Shown: positions 8,504 to 16,236 of the stretch, piece by piece
How positions within the stretch are numbered: position 1 is the first letter of the stretch
Layout: each line of letters starts with the position of its first letter
NCBI GenBank assembly: GCA_016177845.1
Contig: JACOUO010000029.1
Span: 124,001-188,000 of the forward strand
Origin: Deltaproteobacteria bacterium
GTDB lineage: Bacteria; Desulfobacterota; GWC2-55-46
Direction of reading: 5' to 3'
Length of the DNA stretch: 64,000 bases
Position numbers and translations under genes: made by a program
The notes under the pieces: generated by a model
The model's input: only the letters and a program-made list of their open reading frames with translations
What the model was told of the DNA's origin: nothing
Databases searched by the model: none

Positions 8504-10918
8504 TTACCTCATCTCCATTTCTGATTCACACATTACATTCAAAAGCTCCTTCATGGTGAACGGCTTTGGAAGATACCTGCATCCCGTAAGCTTTATGAAC
8601 GAATCCGTTGATTCGTTCTCAATATCCCCGGTAAGAAAGATTATGCGCTCCGCAAGATAAGGCTTGGATTCGTTCAAGTGCCTGTAGAGCTCAATGCCGT
8701 TCATGCCCGGCATTTTTATGTCAAGCAGGACCATGTCATAGTCATTATCCATCATCATATCCAAAGCGGCTTTCCCGTCATTTGCTATCTCTATGTCGGA
8801 TACTTTCTGGCCAATGCCCTCTTTTACAGCCCTTAGGACCCCTTCCTCATCATCTATTATGATGAGTGATTTGCCGGCAAGCCGTGAGTGGTCATACTCA
8901 CCGCTTTTATACCTGTCTTCCTTGCGCCTGGTGTTCCTGTTATGGAGCAGGTTTATGGTAAAGGTAGTCCCTGTGGAAGGAGAGCTTGCTACGGCAATAT
9001 TACCGCCCATTCCCTCTATTATCCTCCTGCTGACACTTAGGCCAAGCCCTGTGCCCTTCCCAACATCCTTTGTCGTGAAGAACGGGTCGAATATCCTGTC
9101 CACCACGGTATCCGGGATTCCGGGGCCGTCGTCCGAGACCTCCACCACTACAATGCCGCCGGGCAGCAGCACAGTTCGGATATATGCCCTTGTGCCCTTC
9201 TTCGACTCTTCTATGGCGTCCTTGGCATTTTGCAGGAGGTTGATGATGACCTGCTGGAAGAGGTTCTTATTGCACCTTACGGCAAGCGCCCTCCTGTCAA
9301 GGTCAAGCTCGATATTTACATTGGCAAGCTTTAACTGATTTCTGAGCAGATCCACCACTTTCTCAATGACACGGTTGATGTCCACATCTTCGACCTCGGT
9401 TGTCTGCTCGCGAGCGAATATCAAAAGGTCCCTTACTATGTTCTTTATCCTTAATACCCCATCCTTAAGGTGCTCTACCCTCTTTATTCCCCGCTCAGAC
9501 ACATTGACCTCAAGGAGTTCAAGGTTTGCCATCATTACCTGCAGGGGATTATTTACCTCGTGGGCTATTCCGGCTGCCATCTCTCCGAGTGCTGCCAGCT
9601 TGCTTGAGAGCAGGAGCCTCTTCTGTATGAGCCTGTCCTCTGTCACATCCTTTGCCGTTATCACATATCCCTGGTTGTCTTCGATATCGGTCTTAAGGCT
9701 GCTTATCGAGAGCTGGAGCACAATGCCGTCCTTGCTTTTAATCTCTTCGGTATGCACCTTGTCAAACTCAGGGCCAAAGCTTCTGACTTTATGGAACACT
9801 TCCGAGAATTCACACGCCCCGCACTGGTTTTGCGGACAGCTGCCAAGGCCCTGTTCAAATCCTTTTTTAGCGCACTCAAGGCTGTAGTTACAGAACGCGC
9901 CGACTAGCTCCATTCCCTTTTTATTTACAGAGGTGGCGTGCCCGTTTTTATCTATAAGGTAAACCCCTTCAGACATACTGGAGAGGATATGGGAAAGCCT
10001 GCTCTCCTCAGCCACTATGTGCGCCAGCAGCCTTTCTATTACCGTATTCGTATGCACAGCCATGGCGTTAAAGACCTTCAGTCCCATTATAGGGTCTGTC
10101 CCTGTGCTTGAATATGAGATAAGCGAGATAATGCCGACAGGCTCTCCCCTGTAATTTATGGGCAGGTCAATGATGTGGGTCGGGGTGCCTTTACCAGGCC
10201 TTTTGCCTGCACTCCTTACCTTTATTGCAGTTACATCAAGCAGGTCTATCTTGGGAAAGCCGGGGCAATAATTTCGTACTCTTGACAGGAGGCTGGCGGT
10301 TATCTTGCATGCGTCCTTGTCATCGAGAGCCCCAAAAGTGGAATATATGCCCCCTTCCGTATGCTTCCTGCTGCTGAGGGCATATGCTCCGATATCAAAC
10401 TCAACGGCAGTCCTCAAAATTGTGAAAAAATTCTCCATCAGGGTCGGCATATCAAAAATGCCGGAGGTGGCGTTCGTGAAATTATAGAGCACTGAAAGCT
10501 GGACATCCCTTGATTCGATTTCAGTTGTAACGCTCTTCTGGAGGCTGTTGAACCTCTCTGCGAGAAAGCCTATCTCATCTTTTCTGTCCAGCAAAAAAGG
10601 ACCTGTTTTTTTTCCATGTTCAAGGTCGCTTATGTGGTTTTCAAACCTTTTAAGGGGAAGGATGACTATTTTACTGAGGACAAACATGAGGAGTAAGAAA
10701 GCGAGAAGAAAAACACCCCAAAGGGATGGGTTCAGGAGCAGATGATAGAGCGTGTCATTACCGCTGCCGTATTCATGGAAAATGACATGGAACAAAAACG
10801 GCGTCATAATGAAGATTCCGACCGGTATCGCTATCTTAAGTCCTATTACGCTGCAATAATTTCTAAGTAAATTACTGGAACTCTTTTTGCAAAATCTCAA
10901 AAAACCTTCATCAGACAT
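8504..10918 (-). CDS. Membrane hybrid sensor histidine kinase with Cys-cluster PAS domain
   Basis: An 804-residue kinase when read from ATG 10918. This start is preferred because GGAGG lies 6 bases upstream; the reading frame stays open 33 codons further without such a site. Order of parts: two membrane segments (about 26-48 and 66-88), HAMP (88-140), a GAF-like region (155-310), a PAS region (320-450) containing six cysteines at about 342-371, HisKA with H453 (GIAHEVNNPLQ), an HATPase domain with DDGPGIP and GTGLGL, and a C-terminal receiver with D733. It autophosphorylates on H453 and can pass phosphate through D733. The single-domain receiver follows at once. The signal is unknown; the cysteines hint at redox or metal sensing. 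Confidence 0.93.
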   Translation of the reverse strand: MSDEGFLRFCKKSSSNLLRNYCSVIGLKIAIPVGIFIMTPFLFHVIFHEYGSGNDTLYHLLLNPSLWGVFLLAFLLLMFVLSKIVILPLKRFENHISDLEHGKKTGPFLLDRKDEIGFLAERFNSLQKSVTTEIESRDVQLSVLYNFTNATSGIFDMPTLMENFFTILRTAVEFDIGAYALSSRKHTEGGIYSTFGALDDKDACKITASLLSRVRNYCPGFPKIDLLDVTAIKVRSAGKRPGKGTPTHIIDLPINYRGEPVGIISLISYSSTGTDPIMGLKVFNAMAVHTNTVIERLLAHIVAEESRLSHILSSMSEGVYLIDKNGHATSVNKKGMELVGAFCNYSLECAKKGFEQGLGSCPQNQCGACEFSEVFHKVRSFGPEFDKVHTEEIKSKDGIVLQLSISSLKTDIEDNQGYVITAKDVTEDRLIQKRLLLSSKLAALGEMAAGIAHEVNNPLQVMMANLELLEVNVSERGIKRVEHLKDGVLRIKNIVRDLLIFAREQTTEVEDVDINRVIEKVVDLLRNQLKLANVNIELDLDRRALAVRCNKNLFQQVIINLLQNAKDAIEESKKGTRAYIRTVLLPGGIVVVEVSDDGPGIPDTVVDRIFDPFFTTKDVGKGTGLGLSVSRRIIEGMGGNIAVASSPSTGTTFTINLLHNRNTRRKEDRYKSGEYDHSRLAGKSLIIIDDEEGVLRAVKEGIGQKVSDIEIANDGKAALDMMMDNDYDMVLLDIKMPGMNGIELYRHLNESKPYLAERIIFLTGDIENESTDSFIKLTGCRYLPKPFTMKELLNVMCESEMEMR

Positions 10919-10983
10919 CTTAAGCCTCCGGCAGAAAAGCCCTGAACCAAATTTAGGTATTCCCATATAACTGCAAAAAGATT

Positions 10984-11003
10984 GCCAATAATGATGTATT
11001 GGC
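10984..11003. repeat. Inverted repeat upstream of the hybrid kinase
   Basis: A perfect 7-bp inverted repeat, GCCAATA-N6-TATTGGC, centred about 75 bases upstream of the kinase start at 10918. Size and position suit a dimeric regulator site, or a small hairpin in the leader. No matching second copy was noticed. Confidence 0.5.
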
Positions 11004-11090
11004 TCACAGCCGGACACCGAGAGATAACATATTGATATTAATATCTTTTAAAATTATTAAGCCTGGCGGCACTTTAAACGGCTGTTCACA

Positions 11091-11133
11091 AAATCGGACA
11101 ACCATGTCCAATAGCGACACGATTGTCCGATTT
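11091..11133. repeat. 11-bp perfect inverted repeat with 21-base spacer
   Basis: AAATCGGACAA (11091-11101) is repeated inverted at 11123-11133. Inside, GGACA/TGTCC (11096-11100 and 11105-11109) could form an alternative smaller hairpin. It lies between the CobD-type gene end (11196) and the kinase promoter region, so it could terminate the cobalamin operon or bind a regulator. There is no long T-run. Confidence 0.6.
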
Positions 11134-11195
11134 CTTAGGACTACCCAATGATACTCTTAAGTGATTTTTAGTGGAAGAAGTATTTGGAGACAGGT

Positions 11196-12323
11196 TTAAT
11201 TTGAGATGCGTACGGAGCCCTGATGCTTCAATGCTACGGGATGGCTGACAAAGACAGCTTTAAAGGCGGCAATAAGCTCTTCATTATCCTTCCGTGATTT
11301 GACCGCCACCCGGAAGAACTCAGGCCCGAGCCCTTTGAACGCGCTCAACTCCCTTATGAGAATCCCTTTTTTAAAGAGCCGTGCCTTAAGCTCAGGTGAC
11401 GAAAGATGGCCTGAGGTTATTTTGACAAGAAAATAATTTACAAAAGAAGGAAAGACCTGAAAATCCCTGATACTGCTCAAGGCACTGAAGAGAAACTCCC
11501 GCTCATCCTTGAGCCACTCCATTGTCTTTTCAATATAAAGATTATCCCCAAGTGCCTGTGCGCCTGCAAAGGCTGCAAGCGTGTTGACCGACCACGGGGG
11601 CAGGGCCTTTTTAAACCTCTCAATTATCCGCTTATTTGAAATAGTAAAGCCGAGCCTCAAGCCGGCCATTGAGAAGAATTTAGTCAGGGATCTCAAGACA
11701 ATCACATTCTTAAGGGTCTGAGCCTCTTTTATGATAGATTCATCTCCGTAAAAATCAGCGAACGCCTCATCTATGACAACGATAGTGCCGACACTCGCGC
11801 AATACTTCGAAAGCTCGATAAGCGCTTCCTTTTTAATGACTGAACCAGAAGGATTTGCCGGGTTAGCTATATACAAGAGATTGTAACTGCCTGATTTAAG
11901 CTTCTTTTTAAGCTTATCAATATCAAGGCTAAAGGAATCTTTTGGGCTTAGGGTGAAGCGCTCGACCCTGCAGCCGCCAAGTCGAAGCGCCTTTGCGTAT
12001 TCGCTGAATGCAGGCTCTATTATCAAAGCCTTTTTAGGCTTAAATACATGGGGGATGAGATAGATAAACTCTGTTGAGCCGTTCCCAACGGCAAGGTTTT
12101 CATCGTTTAACCCGTAGTATCGGGAAATGGCTTGAGTAATAGCCTTTGATTCAGGGTCAGGATAAGGGGGGATGAGGCTTAAGGCGTTTACTATAGCCTC
12201 TTGAGCCTTTGGGGAGAGTCCCAGCGGATTGATGCTTGCGCTGAAGTCCAATATGGAATCTGGAGAGGAGCTGCCCTTTACGGATGCTTCCCATATATTT
12301 CCGCCGTGAATGTCTTTTTTCAT
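11196..12323 (-). CDS. cobD: CobD-type PLP enzyme, threonine-phosphate decarboxylase or HisC-like aminotransferase
   Basis: A fold-type I PLP enzyme of 375 residues, closest by eye to L-threonine-O-3-phosphate decarboxylase. That enzyme makes the aminopropanol phosphate linker of cobalamin. The N-terminal HGGN motif, the FSASINPLG segment and the PLP lysine K215 (SLTKFFSMAGLRLGF) are visible. ATG 12323 is chosen over an upstream TTG that would overlap the previous gene by 26 bases. It is 7 bases after the acyl-CoA synthetase beta gene. CbiB, which consumes the product, is four genes upstream, supporting the cobalamin role. HisC-type activity cannot be excluded from sequence alone. Confidence 0.82.
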   Translation of the reverse strand: MKKDIHGGNIWEASVKGSSSPDSILDFSASINPLGLSPKAQEAIVNALSLIPPYPDPESKAITQAISRYYGLNDENLAVGNGSTEFIYLIPHVFKPKKALIIEPAFSEYAKALRLGGCRVERFTLSPKDSFSLDIDKLKKKLKSGSYNLLYIANPANPSGSVIKKEALIELSKYCASVGTIVVIDEAFADFYGDESIIKEAQTLKNVIVLRSLTKFFSMAGLRLGFTISNKRIIERFKKALPPWSVNTLAAFAGAQALGDNLYIEKTMEWLKDEREFLFSALSSIRDFQVFPSFVNYFLVKITSGHLSSPELKARLFKKGILIRELSAFKGLGPEFFRVAVKSRKDNEELIAAFKAVFVSHPVALKHQGSVRISN

Positions 12324-12330
12324 CTTCCGT

Positions 12331-13032
12331 CTATTCAAGGATAGCCCTTGCGTCAACCGCTATCGCACCCTGCTCATATACTATCAGAGGATTTATCTCA
12401 AATTCCTTGATGTCTTCCATTTTATCAAACAGCACTGAGAGCTTTACGATTGTTTCCGCTACCGCACCAAGGTCTTTTATGTGCGTGCCCCTGAAGCCGG
12501 TAAGGAGAGGATAGCCTTTGACCTCGCCCATCATCTCAAATGCCTCCTGCCTCGTTACAGGCGCAAGCCTGAAGCTTACATCCTTCATAAGCTCTACGGC
12601 CACTCCCCCTGTGCCGAACATCACAACAGGCCCGAACTGCTTATCCCTTATAAGTCCTATTATTACCTCTACTCCCTTTTCAGCCATCTTTTCAACGATA
12701 AATCCCTCTATCATGGCAACAGGGTTATTCTCGGCAATGCTGTATATCATCTGCGACCAGTGCTCTTCAACTTCAGCGGCAGACCTGATATTAAGGGCAA
12801 CTCCTCCGACATCGCTCTTGTGCGGGATATCGGGAGAGATTATCTTTAAGACTACGGGGTAGCCTAACTCCTGAGCGGCCTCAATCGCCCCTGTCACATC
12901 TTTTACAATGCGGGATTCAGGCACATTAATGGTTGAGAGCCTGAGTATCTCCTTTGCCTCAGGTTCGGCCAAAGTCTTTCTTCCGACGCTCATCGCCTCT
13001 TTTATTATCTTCTCAATGCCCCTTCTCTCCAT
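12331..13032 (-). CDS. ADP-forming acetyl/acyl-CoA synthetase, beta (ATP-grasp) subunit
   Basis: The 233-residue protein is an ATP-grasp domain of the ADP-forming acyl-CoA synthetase family. That enzyme converts acyl-CoA, ADP and phosphate into the free acid, ATP and CoA. The N-terminal region contains YPVVLKIISPDIPHKSD, the ATP-grasp lysine region with the conserved HKSDVGGV, and EGFIVEKM further on. Length equals the separate beta subunits seen in archaea and some bacteria. It starts 3 bases after the alpha subunit stop, so the two subunits are made together. Acetyl-CoA is the likely but unproven substrate. Confidence 0.9.
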   Translation of the reverse strand: MERRGIEKIIKEAMSVGRKTLAEPEAKEILRLSTINVPESRIVKDVTGAIEAAQELGYPVVLKIISPDIPHKSDVGGVALNIRSAAEVEEHWSQMIYSIAENNPVAMIEGFIVEKMAEKGVEVIIGLIRDKQFGPVVMFGTGGVAVELMKDVSFRLAPVTRQEAFEMMGEVKGYPLLTGFRGTHIKDLGAVAETIVKLSVLFDKMEDIKEFEINPLIVYEQGAIAVDARAILE

Positions 13033-13035
13033 GCT

Positions 13036-14424
13036 TTAGCTGCGCCCCCTTTTTGCCTTTGCGCCCTTTGCAAGCACTGCCGCCGCCCTTACCGCAGCCT
13101 CAGGGGATGAGAATACGGGCAGGCCAGCTTTTCTGAAGAGCTCAAGCTTGCTCCTTGAGAATACGCCTCCGGGCGAGCATATTATTACGGGCTTGTTCCC
13201 AAACCCTCTTTTTCTTGCAAGCATATCAGGCAATCTATCCGTAAGCGCAGGCGGGCCCCAGAGGGCCGCTACAATTGCCATATCGTAATTATCCCCTGCC
13301 ATGGTCTTTTCAAGGGCATCGGCATACCACTCATCTGTTGCGCTTCCGGTAAGGTCAATGGGATTGGAGACCGAGAAATAAGGCGGGAACATGGGCTTAA
13401 GCCCCTTCTTAAGTTCTTCTGTAAGAGGCGGCACCTCAAGCCCAAGCTCAAAACAGGCATCGGCAATGCCTACACCCATACCTCCGCCGTCCGTTATTAT
13501 CATTACCCTGTTGCCCTTGGCCTCGTTCTGCATGCCGAATGCCTTGCAGGCAACCGTGAACTCCTCATATCCGCCAAGCTCTATGATGCCTGCCTTTTTA
13601 AAGGCCGCCCTATAGACCTCATATCTGCCCGCGATAGCCCCTGTGTGAGAACCGGCTGCGGTAATGCCTGCGCCTGCCTTGCCGACCTTTATGGCCATTA
13701 CAGGCTTTTTGGCACAGCAGCGTGAGGCGGCCTCGACAAACTTCCTGCCCTCCTCAACCGATTCTATATAGATTGCTACAGCTTTTGTAGCTTCATCATC
13801 CGCGAGGAAATCAAGGCAGTCTGCCTCATTCACGTCAGACTTGTTGCCGTAGCTTACTACCCTTGCCACCCCTATGCCTTCCGCTGCAAGCTCATCCATT
13901 GCCGTTATGGCAAATGAGCCGCTCTGAGATATTATCGAGAGCCCGCCGGCTTTAGGCCTCTGAATCCTCTCAGGCGGGATAAAAAATGTATCAAGCCTTG
14001 AAATTGCATCATAAATACCCATGCAGTTAGGCCCGATTACCCTTATCCCCTCTTTTTTGGATATTTCCCTGACTGCCTTTTCAAGCTCTTTGCCCTTGCC
14101 TCCGACCTCGGCAAAACCACCGCTTACGATTATCGCGCCTTTGGCAATGCCCGCGCACCCCATAAGGGCTTCAGGCACATTTTCAGCAGGCAGCGCAAGA
14201 ACAGCGACATCAATTGCCTCGCCTATGACTGAGAGCGAAGGATAGCATTTAAGCCCTGCTACAGTATCGTATTTGGGATTTACCGGGTAAATAGAGCCCT
14301 TGAAGCCTGTTTTTGCGAGGCTTTCGAGAATGATACGGGATATCTTACCCGGTCTTTCAGAGGCCCCGACAATAGCAACAGAGCCCGGGTTAAAGAAGAA
14401 ATCCAGGTTTTTATTTGTCCCCAT
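13036..14424 (-). CDS. ADP-forming acetyl/acyl-CoA synthetase, alpha (CoA-binding) subunit
   Basis: A 462-residue alpha subunit with an N-terminal CoA-binding Rossmann domain (SVAIVGASERPGKI) and two succinyl-CoA-ligase-like domains. The catalytic phospho-histidine is H260 in AAGSHTGAIAG, matching the known position in archaeal enzymes. ATG 14424 is preferred; a TTG 48 bases upstream would overlap the dodecin gene. With the beta subunit it would conserve energy as ATP when acyl-CoA is turned into acid, typical of fermentative or syntrophic metabolism. Its place among cobalamin genes is unusual. Confidence 0.9.
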   Translation of the reverse strand: MGTNKNLDFFFNPGSVAIVGASERPGKISRIILESLAKTGFKGSIYPVNPKYDTVAGLKCYPSLSVIGEAIDVAVLALPAENVPEALMGCAGIAKGAIIVSGGFAEVGGKGKELEKAVREISKKEGIRVIGPNCMGIYDAISRLDTFFIPPERIQRPKAGGLSIISQSGSFAITAMDELAAEGIGVARVVSYGNKSDVNEADCLDFLADDEATKAVAIYIESVEEGRKFVEAASRCCAKKPVMAIKVGKAGAGITAAGSHTGAIAGRYEVYRAAFKKAGIIELGGYEEFTVACKAFGMQNEAKGNRVMIITDGGGMGVGIADACFELGLEVPPLTEELKKGLKPMFPPYFSVSNPIDLTGSATDEWYADALEKTMAGDNYDMAIVAALWGPPALTDRLPDMLARKRGFGNKPVIICSPGGVFSRSKLELFRKAGLPVFSSPEAAVRAAAVLAKGAKAKRGRS

Positions 14425-14452
14425 TTTAAAAGACAGCCCCCGAGCCTTGGAA

Positions 14453-14656
14453 TTAATCGAGCTTGAACGCAACCCTGATTACAGCCTGAAATTCAGTGAT
14501 CTTATTGTCAACGATCCTGCCGTGCTGCTCGACCACCTCAAACCACGCAAGGCCGTGAAGCGTTTTTGAAGCCTTCTCAATCGCGCTTGATACCGCGTCC
14601 TCAAAGCTTTTTGACGATATTCCCACAAGTTCTATCTTCTTATACAGTCTATCCAT
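14453..14656 (-). CDS. Dodecin, flavin-storage protein
   Basis: A 67-residue protein with the dodecin pattern: YKKIELVGIS, a helix with SFEDAVSSAIEKAS, then the strand with LAWFEVVEQHGRI, whose aromatic residue is placed to stack on flavin. Dodecins form hollow dodecamers that bind riboflavin, FMN or FAD. The gene has an AGGAGG-like site just upstream. It lies between the acyl-CoA synthetase alpha gene and a small membrane protein gene. Its functional link to them is unknown. Confidence 0.9.
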   Translation of the reverse strand: MDRLYKKIELVGISSKSFEDAVSSAIEKASKTLHGLAWFEVVEQHGRIVDNKITEFQAVIRVAFKLD

Positions 14657-14713
14657 GCAAGCCTCCTGTTTAAAGGTTTATGGACTGCCGAGCCGTAAAG
14701 AAAACAAGTGATG

Positions 14714-15184
14714 TCAAAGCCTGATATTGCGTCCTGTTACATAGACAAGCCCCAGGCCTGTCAATAGCACGAGCATATTAAGGGCAGAACTTTTAAAATG
14801 TATTTTCTTGAATTCTTTTTCAATGGATTCTTTTTTAACAGGGTCCTCAACGACCTTGGCCTGCGCCTTCAGCTCCCTTGCCTTTGCGGCAACTACAAGC
14901 CCTGTATAGAAAGTCACTACTGTCATTACGGTAAGGAGAAAAAGCCGGGCTGCCGGGAAACCCTTTTCTATGAACGAGATGGCGATAAGAGTGGAAAGGG
15001 ACAATATCCCGGAGATATAGCCTATTGCCCAGTATTTGGGAAAGATGCTCCCGACAAGGGCGCCTGCCATATCTTTCGGCAGAACCCTGAATATACTCGG
15101 AGCCACAAAGAAAGTAAAGAAGATAAGCGCTCCCACCCAGACGACGATGCTTAGAAGATGTATGAATTTTAACACATTAAGCAT
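14714..15184 (-). CDS. Four-helix membrane protein, DUF4149/TMEM205-like
   Basis: A 156-residue integral membrane protein with four predicted helices at about 5-27, 47-70, 78-100 and 130-150. The first helix carries HLLSIVVWVGALIFFTFFVAP, seen in DUF4149 and related copper-resistance D-like proteins. A charged loop (KARELKAQAKVVED) lies before the last helix. Function is not established for this family. It sits between cbiB and the dodecin gene in the same direction. Assignment to DUF4149 is by appearance. Confidence 0.75.
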   Translation of the reverse strand: MLNVLKFIHLLSIVVWVGALIFFTFFVAPSIFRVLPKDMAGALVGSIFPKYWAIGYISGILSLSTLIAISFIEKGFPAARLFLLTVMTVVTFYTGLVVAAKARELKAQAKVVEDPVKKESIEKEFKKIHFKSSALNMLVLLTGLGLVYVTGRNIRL

Positions 15185-15225
15185 TTGTCACCCGAACAGT
15201 CGAAAAGGTGTTTTTTTTAACTTTT

Positions 15226-16209
15226 TTAAAAAATAAAGATAGCCGCTATGCGGAAGATGAATGTAAGAAAGATCATCAGCGCGGCTGTCCAGAGCATTAT
15301 CCTTATGCTTGCCTCAGCCTGCTCTATGTCAACAGGGGCCCCGGCCTCTCCTATCAGAGGCTTTTCACATACAATCCCGCCGTAGCTCATGGTCCCGCCA
15401 AGGGCTACCCCAAGAGCGCCTGCCACAGCGGCCTCAGGCCTGCCTGAGTTAGGGCTCGGGTGCTTTTTGCCATCCCTCATAAATACTTTGAGCGACCTCA
15501 TCCAATTATACCCTAAAATGAAGGAGGTGCAGACTATCAGCACAGAGGTCAGGCGTGCCGGTATGAAGTTGGCCGCATCGTCAAGCCTTGCCGAAAACCA
15601 GCCAAAGTCCCTGTATTTCTCATTTTTATACCCGACCATCGAGTCAAGGGTGTTTATCGCCTTGTACGCCATCATCAGGGCCGGGCCGCCGAGCGCAAGA
15701 AAGAAAAGAGGGGCGATTATCCCGTCAGATGTATTTTCCGAGACCGTCTCTACGGTTGCCTTGAGCACGCCTTCCCTTGAGAGGTTTTTGGTATCCCTTC
15801 CCACTATCCTTGAAAGCTGCGCCCTTGCCTTCTCAAGCCCCTGGGATTTAAGCTTCTCAATAACATCTTTCGCCTCTTTCTTTAGAGACTTTATTGATAT
15901 AGAGGTCCAGACAACATAAGAAGCAAAAACAAAGAAAAGGGGCAAAACATACTTATAAGTGATAAATAGAATAAGCAGGACTATCCCGTAAGTAAGCCCG
16001 ACAGTAACAAGCGCAAGTATAACCCCGCCAATCTTAAGCTTAAAGGGCGTATCTGCGGATCTTCTTATCTGATTCTCCAGCAATCCTATAAGTTTTCCTA
16101 TCCATCTTACAGGATGCGGGAATTTTTCAGGGTCTCCGAATATCAGGTCAAGTATGTAAGCAAGTATTATGATGATGGGCGGAAATGGTATTGCGTTCAA
16201 AAGATGCAT
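15226..16209 (-). CDS. cbiB: Adenosylcobinamide-phosphate synthase CbiB
   Basis: CbiB joins the aminopropanol (phosphate) linker to adenosylcobyric acid in cobalamin biosynthesis; it is an integral membrane enzyme. The 327 residues begin with the family hallmark LDLIFGDPEKFPHPVRWIG. They contain TVSENTSDGIIAPLFF in the middle and SPNSGRPEAAVAGALGVALGG near the end, all typical. Several hydrophobic helices are spread along the chain. It follows cobQ by 27 bases. CobQ supplies cobyric acid and the CobD-type enzyme downstream supplies the linker, so the three form one pathway segment. Confidence 0.95.
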   Translation of the reverse strand: MHLLNAIPFPPIIIILAYILDLIFGDPEKFPHPVRWIGKLIGLLENQIRRSADTPFKLKIGGVILALVTVGLTYGIVLLILFITYKYVLPLFFVFASYVVWTSISIKSLKKEAKDVIEKLKSQGLEKARAQLSRIVGRDTKNLSREGVLKATVETVSENTSDGIIAPLFFLALGGPALMMAYKAINTLDSMVGYKNEKYRDFGWFSARLDDAANFIPARLTSVLIVCTSFILGYNWMRSLKVFMRDGKKHPSPNSGRPEAAVAGALGVALGGTMSYGGIVCEKPLIGEAGAPVDIEQAEASIRIMLWTAALMIFLTFIFRIAAIFIF

Positions 16210-16236
16210 GGCTGAAAATCTACTGCCTCCCGGAAA

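Noticed and set aside
10919-11017. 33-codon N-terminal extension of the hybrid kinase
   Set aside because: No ribosome site at the upstream start; GGAGG is ideally placed before ATG 10918; an inverted repeat lies in the extension.
12324-12356. TTG start for the CobD-type gene
   Set aside because: It would overlap the previous gene by 26 bases, and the conserved HGGN region starts right after the ATG at 12323.
14425-14472. TTG start for the acyl-CoA synthetase alpha subunit
   Set aside because: It would overlap dodecin by 20 bases and add residues outside the family's conserved start.
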